DNA from: JAKPPT01 sp964630305
GTDB lineage: Bacteria > Spirochaetota > Spirochaetia > Treponematales > UBA12059
Assembly (NCBI GenBank): GCA_964630305.1
Contig: CAZVTR010000064.1
Location: 1-9,476, forward strand
Reading direction: 5' to 3'
Length of the DNA: 9,476 nt
The notes below the pieces were generated by a model. It did not search any database. It was not told the DNA's origin and saw only the letters and a list, made by a program, of their open reading frames with translations. Positions 1 to 7,006 of this stretch are shown in pieces (position 1 is the stretch's first letter; each line of letters starts with the position of its first letter). The position numbers and the translations under genes are program-made.

Positions 1-944
1 GGTATAAGTTCCCAAATTTCGATTAGTCTTTGAAACAACAAATCGAATTTTCCACCTTTATAACCCATAATAAAACCTAAACCGATTCCAATGCAATACG
101 TCACTATATTAAAGATTAGCACAAAAATAAGAGTTGTTCTAAAACCATATATAAGCCTGGCTAAAACATCTCTTCCTATTCTATCAGTACCAAGAATATG
201 TCGTGTTTTAAATGATGGTTTATATGGCGGAAGCAATAAACCCTTGGCAGTATCAGCAAACTTTATCCAAACGTATAATTCATTGTGCGAGACTTTTATT
301 CCCGTGCTCGTATTAATTTTTTGCCAATCATATGATGCTTTATCATTGTTCTCATCAACAAAATATGCAGCAATATATTTTGTTTTTTCATTAAACTGTA
401 AGCGTACTGGACCGGAAGTATTATCTGCAAAACGAAAAGCTATATATTTTGTGATGTTACCATCATTAAATGGCACGAGCATATCGGCTATATGCTGCAA
501 TGCCACCCATTGATAGTCCTCTGGATTAAGTGATTCTTGTTTTTCTTTCTTAATAGCTATCCCTATATATGTATGGCGGCCGGGAGCATCCTCCATTATG
601 TAATTATCTAAATCCTGTTCTATTGCATTATATGGTATTACAGGCATGATAATCCAGCCATTTCCTGTTTGTTTTATATGCTGAGCTAAATCACGGTAAT
701 GTACTTCAGATTGATTCGGTAATCCTAATTCTGTACCAAGAATTATTGTTCTAAATAACGGTAAAAATAAACGTCTATTATAGTATAAAATTAAAGGTTT
801 ATTATTGATAAACAGTTCAGCACATAACGAAAAAATAGTAAATATTATTAACAATTTTAACGATATTTGAGCTCGTGTAATTGTTTTAAAATGAGCAAGT
901 CTTCGTTTAAATAAGGGATCAAGCATAATTTTGTTTTTAAGCAT
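1..944 (-). CDS. yejE: ABC transporter permease, YejE/OppC type, with an inserted extracytoplasmic region (3' end outside window)
   Basis: Inner-membrane permease subunit of a peptide/microcin-C-type ABC importer, the partner of YejB. I translated 314 codons of open frame from ATG 944 to the window edge; the C-terminal half (most membrane segments and the EAA loop) is missing. Order: cytoplasmic N-terminus, TM1 about residues 29-46, then a YejE-like stretch (AELFINNKPL, later NGWIIMPVIPYNA at 95-107) that aligns with the E. coli YejE periplasmic loop. About 120 extra residues follow (118-237). Family sequence resumes with HILGTDRIGRDVLARLIYG (249-267), TM2 near 271-294, and an MGYKGGKFDLLFQRLIEIW-like segment. 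The start overlaps the yejB stop by 8 nt (ATGCTTAA), and AGGTAGGG lies just upstream; the in-frame Met7 has no Shine-Dalgarno. The family call is firm from recalled E. coli YejE sequence; the transported substrate is unknown. Confidence 0.88.
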   Translation of the reverse strand, partial: MLKNKIMLDPLFKRRLAHFKTITRAQISLKLLIIFTIFSLCAELFINNKPLILYYNRRLFLPLFRTIILGTELGLPNQSEVHYRDLAQHIKQTGNGWIIMPVIPYNAIEQDLDNYIMEDAPGRHTYIGIAIKKEKQESLNPEDYQWVALQHIADMLVPFNDGNITKYIAFRFADNTSGPVRLQFNEKTKYIAAYFVDENNDKASYDWQKINTSTGIKVSHNELYVWIKFADTAKGLLLPPYKPSFKTRHILGTDRIGRDVLARLIYGFRTTLIFVLIFNIVTYCIGIGLGFIMGYKGGKFDLLFQRLIEIWELI

Positions 945-1974
945 ATGCCCTACCTAGCCGAATACGAGGATCAAGCAGAGACACAAATAAATCACCTAGA
1001 ATATTTCCTACTAGACTGATAAGAATAGTTATTACAAGCACACCCATTACTATTGGATAATCTCTGTCAAGCAATGCAGTGTATCCCAGCATGCCAAGCC
1101 CGCGAATATTAAAAATTTGTTCTATTAAAAATGTACCACTTAAAAATGCAGAAACCATTGTACCAAATTCAGATGCTAATGGAACCAAACTATTTTTCAC
1201 AGCATGTAAATATACTGCATCCTTAAAACTTCTACCTTTTGCAACTGCAGCTTTAACATATTCAGCTGATATAGTTTCAAGAAGCATATTTTTCATGGTA
1301 ATAGTTAAAGCAGCAAAACTATTCATAACATACGCTGTTAGCGGTAAGAAAATGTGGTACCCTGTATCCAGTAATTTTTCAAAAAAATTCATGGTTTGTC
1401 TAACAGTTTCTGGTGATTGAAATCCGCCAAGAGGAAACCATCCTAATCGTGCAGAAAAAACCGAAAACAAGATAATTGCTACAACATACGATGGTATGGC
1501 ATATAAAATAAATATAACGATAGAAGAGATAGTATCAAACCATGAACGACTGTTAAGTGCTTTTGCAATTCCTAAGGGGATTGAAATTAAATATATTATC
1601 ACTAATGCTAAAAATCCAAAAAAAAAGGTAACTTTTATACGTGGCTGTATCATTTCCGTAACTAAATCACCATAACGAAGCGATCTCCCCAAATTTCCAG
1701 AAATAACTTTTGAAAGCCATTCTATATAAGCACTGTACCATGGTTTATTAAAACTGAAAAATTCATTAAGTCTATTAAAATCAACTTGTTGATATGGTAC
1801 ACTGTTTCGAACTTCTGAATTTAGAGCATTTTCATAAATAATCGCTTGATTTGAAGTAAATGCAAAATATAATGGACCGCCGGGAACAAATCGTGTTAAT
1901 AAAAATACAAGGAGTGTTGCACCTATGAAAGTTGGAATAATAAGCAATACACGGCGTATAAAATATACAACCAC
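937..1974 (-). CDS. yejB: ABC transporter permease, YejB/OppB/DppB type
   Basis: Inner-membrane permease of a peptide/microcin-C-class ABC importer, 345 residues against about 364 in E. coli YejB. It opens with the family's YFIRRVLLIIPTF and an FVPGGP motif after TM1 (about 5-27). Further membrane segments lie near 115-136, 150-172, 208-225, 265-283 and 308-330. The cytoplasmic EAA loop that docks the ATPase is at about 238-263 (EYVKAAVAKGRS...), followed by IRGLGMLGYTALLDRDYP and a terminal LLDPRIRLG, all matching YejB. I chose GTG 1974 because AAGGAGGAGG lies directly upstream and the protein then begins like its relatives. The longer frame from a TTG at 2040 has no ribosome site and adds 22 unlike residues. 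It overlaps yejE by 8 nt. No binding protein or ATPase is visible; they may lie downstream or elsewhere. Confidence 0.92.
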   Translation of the reverse strand: MVVYFIRRVLLIIPTFIGATLLVFLLTRFVPGGPLYFAFTSNQAIIYENALNSEVRNSVPYQQVDFNRLNEFFSFNKPWYSAYIEWLSKVISGNLGRSLRYGDLVTEMIQPRIKVTFFFGFLALVIIYLISIPLGIAKALNSRSWFDTISSIVIFILYAIPSYVVAIILFSVFSARLGWFPLGGFQSPETVRQTMNFFEKLLDTGYHIFLPLTAYVMNSFAALTITMKNMLLETISAEYVKAAVAKGRSFKDAVYLHAVKNSLVPLASEFGTMVSAFLSGTFLIEQIFNIRGLGMLGYTALLDRDYPIVMGVLVITILISLVGNILGDLFVSLLDPRIRLGRAYA

Positions 1975-1977
1975 CAA

Positions 1978-1987
1978 CCTCCTCCTT
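1978..1987 (-). promoter_or_regulatory. Strong ribosome binding site of yejB
   Basis: AAGGAGGAGG reads toward GTG 1974. Counting from its first AAGGAGG, the spacer to GTG is 6 nt. It falls inside the longer TTG-initiated reading frame, which is why the GTG start is preferred. A TTG at 1977-1975 directly after the motif is too close to be a likely start. Confidence 0.75.
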
Positions 1988-2011
1988 GTTAGTATTCTTG
2001 GTGCTGTTAAT

Positions 2012-2040
2012 ATCCTACCATGTAACTGCAGAAAAAACAA
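2012..2040 (-). promoter_or_regulatory. Possible internal promoter before yejB
   Basis: The 83-nt gap between the AGPS-like gene and yejB is the only sizeable gap inside the operon. On the minus strand it holds TTGTTT (2040-2035), a 17-nt spacer and TAGGAT (2017-2012), a fair sigma-70 match about 38 nt above the yejB start. In A/T-rich DNA such a match can arise by chance, so this is tentative. It would let the transporter genes be expressed separately from the enzymes. Confidence 0.3.
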
Positions 2041-2057
2041 TCAATTTATAGTGCTAA

Positions 2058-3773
2058 TCATGACATAATTCGCCTTTTGGAATCTTCTAAGTCGAGAGCA
2101 AGCGTCCCTCCTGGGTTCATAATATTGTTTGGATCAAAAAATGCTTTAAGTGAACGGTATAAATCTATTGCTTCTGTACCAATGCAGCCTTCAAGCCACG
2201 GAGCAAAAGATTTTCCAATTCCATGATGATGACTCATAGTTGCACGAGATTTTTGAATTGCATCAAGAATACCTTTCTGATATTCAGAATATTCTTCAAT
2301 GGTATCCATTTTTGCGATAAATATAAAATATAAATTGCATCCTTGCGGATAAAAGTGTGACATATGTGTCATACATATAGTATTAGGACGAGAGTGACAA
2401 AATTCCCGTACACTTGTATGCACATGTTCAAGATTACTCCAGGTAACCGTACATTCTAATGTATCAATCATTATACCGAAATCTTGTAAATCTTCACGCA
2501 TATATGGATCTTTAAACCTGCCATGTTCCCATGATTTTTGTACAAAGCCTGTCGTGTATAATGCATGATGCCGTTTGCATATTTTATGTATCATTTTTTT
2601 AACATGTTTTGCAAAACCTTTTTCTCCATCACTTGTTCCAAGCAGCAGACAGCGTTCTCCTGGTTTCATACCTGCTACGGCCATGAGCTTATCAAGTATT
2701 GTTCCGTCAACACCATATAATTTTAGCACTACATCAGTTTCTTCCGGATCTGATAGTCTAAAAACGCTAGGATAACCAAATTCTCCTTGCATAATTTCTC
2801 GAGCTGCTTCTTTTGCTTCTTCCCAATTAGGGAAAATATATGAAAAGCGTTGTGTGTTTTGCGGATGGTATTCATGTATTTTTAGTGTTGCAGAATAAAG
2901 AACTCCAAACGTTCCTTCAGAACCCATTAATATTTCGTCAATATCCGGTCCAGTAGCTGCAGCAGGGAAATTCAATGTTTTCATATCTCTATTTTGAGGA
3001 CAAACATAGTCCTGAGCTATCACAATATCTTCGATTTTGCCATAATATGTTGAATTTTGGCCTGCTCCGCGTGTCACTATCCATCCACCAACAACAGAAT
3101 ATTCAAAACTCTGCGGCAAATGACCTACCGTATACGCTTTCTTTGCACCAAGCGTCACTGGAGCATTTCTGAGGATTTCTTCGAGTTTTGGACCACTCAT
3201 ACCAGCTTCTACCGTAATGGTATGATTTTTTTCATCAAAATCGATTACATTATTAAGATTTACACGCATATCAAGTGTAACGCCGCCTTTTACAGCTTCT
3301 ACTCCACGAGTAACAGATGACCCTCCTCCATATATGTACACAGGTATTTTATATTGTTCACAATAGTTAATTATTTTTCGTAAATCAGCACGGTTCCTTG
3401 GCCAAAGCACTACATCAGGAATATTTTCTATTATTTTTTCCCTTAGCCGCAAAAGATCTATCATTGTTTTGCCGTATGCAACCCGTAATCTGTTATAGGT
3501 GTCGCAATGAACATTTTCTTTCCCAAGTAAAGTTTCAAAATAGACAATATGCTCTGCTGACAATTTTGATGGAACAGACTCCTCTACTATTTCAAGTCCT
3601 AACCGTTTTGGAGAATTGAACCATTCATCATTTAGATTAAATGTTTTCTTCATTAAGTTATATAATTTTTCATTTGGATGTTTATAAATAGTTGGATCGC
3701 CCCATTTGAATATTGAACGGTAGCTTTTTTCATCAAAAAAACCTTCGAACCATGGTGTGTGTTTCTGTTTCAT
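2058..3773 (-). CDS. FAD-binding oxidase/transferase, alkyldihydroxyacetonephosphate synthase (AGPS)-like
   Basis: A 571-residue VAO/PCMH-fold flavoprotein resembling alkylglycerone-phosphate synthase, which swaps the acyl group of acyl-DHAP for a fatty alcohol and so creates the ether bond of ether lipids. Visible features: an AGPS-type N-terminus (FKWGDP, near 23-27); the FAD-binding domain with VVLWPRNRADLRKI (121-134) and pyrophosphate loop GGGSSVTRGV (149-158); GHLPQSFEYSVVGGW (217-231) and YGKIEDIV (244-251); GSEGTFGV (284-291); the cap region with WEHGRFKDPYMRE (415-427); HFYPQGCNLYF (473-483); and the HHH triad (515-517, SHHHGIGK) required for catalysis in eukaryotic AGPS. ATG 3773 has GGAGGG 7 nt upstream and overlaps the kinase stop as ATGA. 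The fold and subfamily are clear. Bacterial members have mixed or unknown substrates, so true AGPS activity is inferred. No DHAP acyltransferase or alkyl-DHAP reductase is visible. Confidence 0.85.
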   Translation of the reverse strand: MKQKHTPWFEGFFDEKSYRSIFKWGDPTIYKHPNEKLYNLMKKTFNLNDEWFNSPKRLGLEIVEESVPSKLSAEHIVYFETLLGKENVHCDTYNRLRVAYGKTMIDLLRLREKIIENIPDVVLWPRNRADLRKIINYCEQYKIPVYIYGGGSSVTRGVEAVKGGVTLDMRVNLNNVIDFDEKNHTITVEAGMSGPKLEEILRNAPVTLGAKKAYTVGHLPQSFEYSVVGGWIVTRGAGQNSTYYGKIEDIVIAQDYVCPQNRDMKTLNFPAAATGPDIDEILMGSEGTFGVLYSATLKIHEYHPQNTQRFSYIFPNWEEAKEAAREIMQGEFGYPSVFRLSDPEETDVVLKLYGVDGTILDKLMAVAGMKPGERCLLLGTSDGEKGFAKHVKKMIHKICKRHHALYTTGFVQKSWEHGRFKDPYMREDLQDFGIMIDTLECTVTWSNLEHVHTSVREFCHSRPNTICMTHMSHFYPQGCNLYFIFIAKMDTIEEYSEYQKGILDAIQKSRATMSHHHGIGKSFAPWLEGCIGTEAIDLYRSLKAFFDPNNIMNPGGTLALDLEDSKRRIMS

Positions 3774-5359
3774 TTCTTTTCCCTCCGTAAACCTGCATAA
3801 TGTATTTTTTCAGGATAATTAGTAATTTCACGAATTGCCTCATATAAGGGCAACAATGTATTTGACATTTTTTTATAAACTTTAGTATATAAATTGTTAT
3901 ACAAATCTACATATTGTTTCTGAGGTTCAAAATATACCGCATGATGTTTCATTGCCCGAACAGCATCTTGCACTGAATCATACCAGCCTACTCCGGCTGC
4001 ACAGCACATGGCTGCTCCCAGTCCGCTTGCTTCAGCTGTAGCACCTCTCACTATAGGCTTATTAAGAATATCTGCGGTTATCTGGCATATTTCATCGGCT
4101 TGACTGGCACCTCCAGATGCAGCAGCAATAGTCACAGTTTTACCTGTTGTACTTTCAATTGCTTCAATACCTTCACGCAAACCATAGGCAAGTCCTTCGA
4201 TAATTGCTCTATATACATGCGAGCGTTCATGAATGTCACCAAAACCAATTAGTGCACCTTTAAGCGAAGGGTTTTCAAGCCCTGCTGTCCAAAAGGGATG
4301 CATCATTAGTCCATATGAACCTGGCGGTGTATTTGATAAATGTTTATTTAATATTACTTCAGGATTTATGCCATTGGATTCTGCTTCGAGAACTTCATTA
4401 TAAGCAAATTGGTTTTTAAACCAGGTAATCATCCAGTATCCTCTGAATATTTCTACTTCAGGATTAAAAAAGTCCGGTATAGCTGCCGGGTAAGATGGCA
4501 TAAAACGTATAGGTTCTCGATAATACTTTGAAGTCGTTTGGACTGTCGCAGTTGTACCAAACGATAAACTTACTATAGTCTCATCTAAAACACCCATACC
4601 AATTGTCTCACATCCCTTATCACTTCCAGAAGCAACAACAGGTAGCCCATAAGGAAGACCTGTTTCTATACTTGCCTGCTGCTGTATTGTACCTATTACT
4701 CTGCCGGGTTTTTCTAGTTTTGGAAGTTTTTCCTGTTCGATTGGAAACATTTTCATTGTTCTATGTGTTTCTGTTGCCCAGCACTGCTTTTTATAATTAA
4801 ACGGGATATGTCCAATTTGTGATGCAACTGAATCAATAAATTCACCGCATAATTTTTTATTAAGATAACCAGAGAGCAATAATACTTTATTTGTTTTTTC
4901 CCAAATTTCTGGTTCATAGTTCCGTATCCAGTTTGTTTTACCTGCTTCCTGAGTTTTATAGACTGCTTCTTCCATATGCACCAGTTTTAATAGCAGCCGC
5001 TCAGCACCATGCGGTATATATGGAGGGTGCACTTTTCTGCTATCAAGCCAGAGTATAGCCGGACGTAAAGCATTACCTTCCTTATCGACTAGTAATACAG
5101 TGTCACGTTGTGTTGTTACAGTTACGCCGCTGAGATTCATAAATAACTCAGGTACAGCTTTCTTGGCTTTTTGAACAGCTGTGCACAATGCTTTCCACCA
5201 TACATCTGGATCTTGTTCAGCATACCCCGGTTTTAGAGAAAAATATGGGGAATATTGAACTTTTTCACAAAAAAGTTGTTCTCCCGCTGGTGAAAATAAT
5301 AAGACTCGTAGGCTTTGAGTTCCGCAATCAATTGACATAAGGGTTTGTAGTTTTTTCAT
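3770..5359 (-). CDS. FGGY-family carbohydrate kinase, glycerol-kinase-like
   Basis: Cytoplasmic ATP-dependent sugar/polyol kinase of 529 residues, near the family's usual 500. The N-terminal FGGY domain begins with phosphate loop DCGTQSLR (11-18), then PGYAEQDPDVWW (44-55), TTQRDTVLLVD (82-92) and AILWLDSRK (101-109). D247 in ASGSDKG (243-249) sits where the family's catalytic aspartate is expected. The C-terminal domain has SFGTTATV (266-273), GGASQADEICQITADILN (416-433) and ASGLGAAM (444-451). Glycerol kinases usually have QRET where this has QRDT, so the substrate may be glycerol or a related polyol; sequence alone does not settle it. It overlaps the DUF1667 gene upstream and the AGPS-like gene downstream by ATGA, so all three are probably translationally coupled. 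Placement beside a G3P-dehydrogenase-like module suggests its product is the phosphate that module oxidises. The ribosome site is weak (GGATGA), which fits coupling. Confidence 0.88.
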   Translation of the reverse strand: MKKLQTLMSIDCGTQSLRVLLFSPAGEQLFCEKVQYSPYFSLKPGYAEQDPDVWWKALCTAVQKAKKAVPELFMNLSGVTVTTQRDTVLLVDKEGNALRPAILWLDSRKVHPPYIPHGAERLLLKLVHMEEAVYKTQEAGKTNWIRNYEPEIWEKTNKVLLLSGYLNKKLCGEFIDSVASQIGHIPFNYKKQCWATETHRTMKMFPIEQEKLPKLEKPGRVIGTIQQQASIETGLPYGLPVVASGSDKGCETIGMGVLDETIVSLSFGTTATVQTTSKYYREPIRFMPSYPAAIPDFFNPEVEIFRGYWMITWFKNQFAYNEVLEAESNGINPEVILNKHLSNTPPGSYGLMMHPFWTAGLENPSLKGALIGFGDIHERSHVYRAIIEGLAYGLREGIEAIESTTGKTVTIAAASGGASQADEICQITADILNKPIVRGATAEASGLGAAMCCAAGVGWYDSVQDAVRAMKHHAVYFEPQKQYVDLYNNLYTKVYKKMSNTLLPLYEAIREITNYPEKIHYAGLRREKK

Positions 5360-5733
5360 AGTAAATCATCCACTGCAATAATATTTGTATGTAATCCAAG
5401 AGGGTTTTTAGCAATACAGGTTCCTGCTGTAACAGGCTTATCAATTACAATTGAACGCACGTGTTTAATAACAGGAATAAGCTGAGCAAGCGGAATTTCT
5501 GAATCAGATCTCACAGCAAGACGCTGATGTTCTTTATACGTTGTTTTTATTGTTGTTGTAAGCGTACGCAGCGGTTCGAGTATTTCTTGTTCTGCATATA
5601 TTTTTCCTTTGGGGCAGCTATACCCTAAAATGGATTTTATTATTTTTATTTCACTTTCATTTTTTTCATAATTAATAGTAATTCTGCAGCCCTTTGGACA
5701 AATAATGCACACGAGATCTTTACTAGCTTCCAT
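5356..5733 (-). CDS. DUF1667-family small cysteine protein, partner of the GlpA-like dehydrogenase module
   Basis: A 125-residue protein of the DUF1667 family, which is typically encoded beside a GlpA-like dehydrogenase and an NAD(P)/FAD oxidoreductase. The N-terminus has CIICPKGC (C9, C12, C16) and a fourth cysteine in YSCPKGKIYAEQE (C40), a plausible iron-sulfur or zinc site. The family's P-x-R-x-L-T-T-T stretch (54-61), VRSD (74-77) and a C-terminal half ending in NPLGLHTNIIAVDDLL follow; an extra cysteine lies at 106. The role in electron transfer is inferred from these cysteines and the conserved neighbourhood. ATG 5733 has AGAGGA upstream and overlaps the previous gene by 11 nt; its TGA overlaps the kinase ATG. 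No signal peptide or membrane segment is seen, so it is probably cytoplasmic. Confidence 0.85.
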   Translation of the reverse strand: MEASKDLVCIICPKGCRITINYEKNESEIKIIKSILGYSCPKGKIYAEQEILEPLRTLTTTIKTTYKEHQRLAVRSDSEIPLAQLIPVIKHVRSIVIDKPVTAGTCIAKNPLGLHTNIIAVDDLL

Positions 5734-7006
5734 AATTTTCCTCTATTTGCAATTTTAGATTCTGACTGTGCTGTAAATTAACGGCAAAATTAATTTTTTC
5801 CATTTCAGATGGCCGAAGCGTCTTGAATGTTTTTAAACATATCTTTGAAGTACTTTGCAGTAAATTTATTGAACATGCATTACTATATGTATTTTTTGCT
5901 CTAAAGTATAAAGTTATATTATTATCTCTTTCTATATCAATATATTGGGGTACATGGTAGAGAACTGAATCATCATGTGACAATGGTATATGATTTCTTT
6001 TTTTCTTATCTCGTATCCATTGTACTGCAGATTCACCTGCAATAGCACCGGATTCAGAAACATAATCAACGAGATCGTGCACATGAACAGAATTTCCACA
6101 TGCAAATATTCCATCAACAAGCGTATGCATAGTTTGATCAACATAGGGACCTTTTGTGCTAGAATCTATTGGAACATTGAGACTTTGCGCAAGTTCATTT
6201 TCTGGTATGAGACCAACTGATAATATCAGGCAATCACATGCAATGTATGTTTCTGTACCTGCTATTTCTTTTCCATATTCATCAACCTTGATAACTGTTA
6301 CACCTTCAACCCTGTTTTTACCATGTACTGTTTTTACCGTACATGATAAATGCAATGGTATGTTATAGTCATTGAGGCATTGTGCAATATTTCTTTGCAA
6401 TCCAGAAGGTTCTGGCTTAACTTCAAACACGCCCACAATATGAGCTCCCTCTAATGTAAGCCGTCTAGCCATGATAAGCCCTATATCACCAGAGCCTATA
6501 ATAACCACTTCTTTTCCTGGAAGATAACCATCTATATTTACAAAGTGTTGGGCTAGTCCAGCAGTATAAATTCCTGCAGGACGTTCGCCATGTAAAAAAA
6601 TTTGCCTATCAGTTCTTTCACGGCATCCAGTTGCTAGTATGAGTGCCTGTGCTTCGATTTGATATGCTCCCTGTTCGTTAATACAATTGAGAACATAGGT
6701 GTTTTCTTTTTTTTCTGCTTCTAAGACAAAAGTATTACTAAAAATAGGAATATTCATAGATTTTAAGATTTTTATATCGCGCAGTGCATATTCTGGTCCT
6801 GTTAATTTTTCCTTATAACGAACTAAACCAAAACCATCATGAATACATTGCTTTAATATTCCACCGATCCTGGCCTCTCGTTCAATAAGTATGACTTTTG
6901 CACCTAATTGTCCTGCTCTGATTGCCGCTGCAAGTCCTGCAGGTCCGGCGCCTAAAACTGCAATTTCAGTATTTATGGTAATAACTGTATTATCTTTCAC
7001 TTGCAT
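5723..7006 (-). CDS. NAD(P)/FAD-dependent oxidoreductase, partner of the GlpA-like dehydrogenase
   Basis: A two-dinucleotide-domain flavoprotein of about 427 residues. FAD motif GAGPAG is at 19-24, with E42 ending the second beta strand. GGILKQCIHDGFG follows (48-60), then ATGCRER (126-131). The NAD(P) motif GSGDIG is at 171-176, and the FAD-closing segment reads DGIFACGNSVHVHDLVDYV with the subfamily's CGN in place of the usual GD. About 80 residues follow the flavoprotein core, as in its relatives. Proteins of this type sit between a GlpA-like dehydrogenase and DUF1667 in anaerobes such as Thermotoga. The inferred job is to pass electrons from the dehydrogenase to NAD(P). I start at ATG 7006, which has GGAGG only 3 nt upstream; GTG 7000, two codons on, has a better 9-nt spacing and is possible. 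A TTG at 7030 has no support. It overlaps the dehydrogenase gene by 17 nt. Confidence 0.87.
   Translation of the reverse strand: MQVKDNTVITINTEIAVLGAGPAGLAAAIRAGQLGAKVILIEREARIGGILKQCIHDGFGLVRYKEKLTGPEYALRDIKILKSMNIPIFSNTFVLEAEKKENTYVLNCINEQGAYQIEAQALILATGCRERTDRQIFLHGERPAGIYTAGLAQHFVNIDGYLPGKEVVIIGSGDIGLIMARRLTLEGAHIVGVFEVKPEPSGLQRNIAQCLNDYNIPLHLSCTVKTVHGKNRVEGVTVIKVDEYGKEIAGTETYIACDCLILSVGLIPENELAQSLNVPIDSSTKGPYVDQTMHTLVDGIFACGNSVHVHDLVDYVSESGAIAGESAVQWIRDKKKRNHIPLSHDDSVLYHVPQYIDIERDNNITLYFRAKNTYSNACSINLLQSTSKICLKTFKTLRPSEMEKINFAVNLQHSQNLKLQIEENYGS

Noticed and set aside
91..513. Plus-strand open frame of 140 codons
   Set aside because: It lies wholly inside the minus-strand yejE frame, which has clear family motifs; the plus-strand translation shows no recognisable domain.
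1975..2040. Longer yejB beginning at TTG 2040
   Set aside because: No ribosome site before that TTG, and the extra 22 residues are unlike YejB; AAGGAGGAGG points to GTG 1974.
5932..6144. Second minus-strand frame of 70 codons inside the oxidoreductase gene
   Set aside because: It is an out-of-frame shadow of a gene with intact nucleotide-binding motifs on both sides; no ribosome site or recognisable product.
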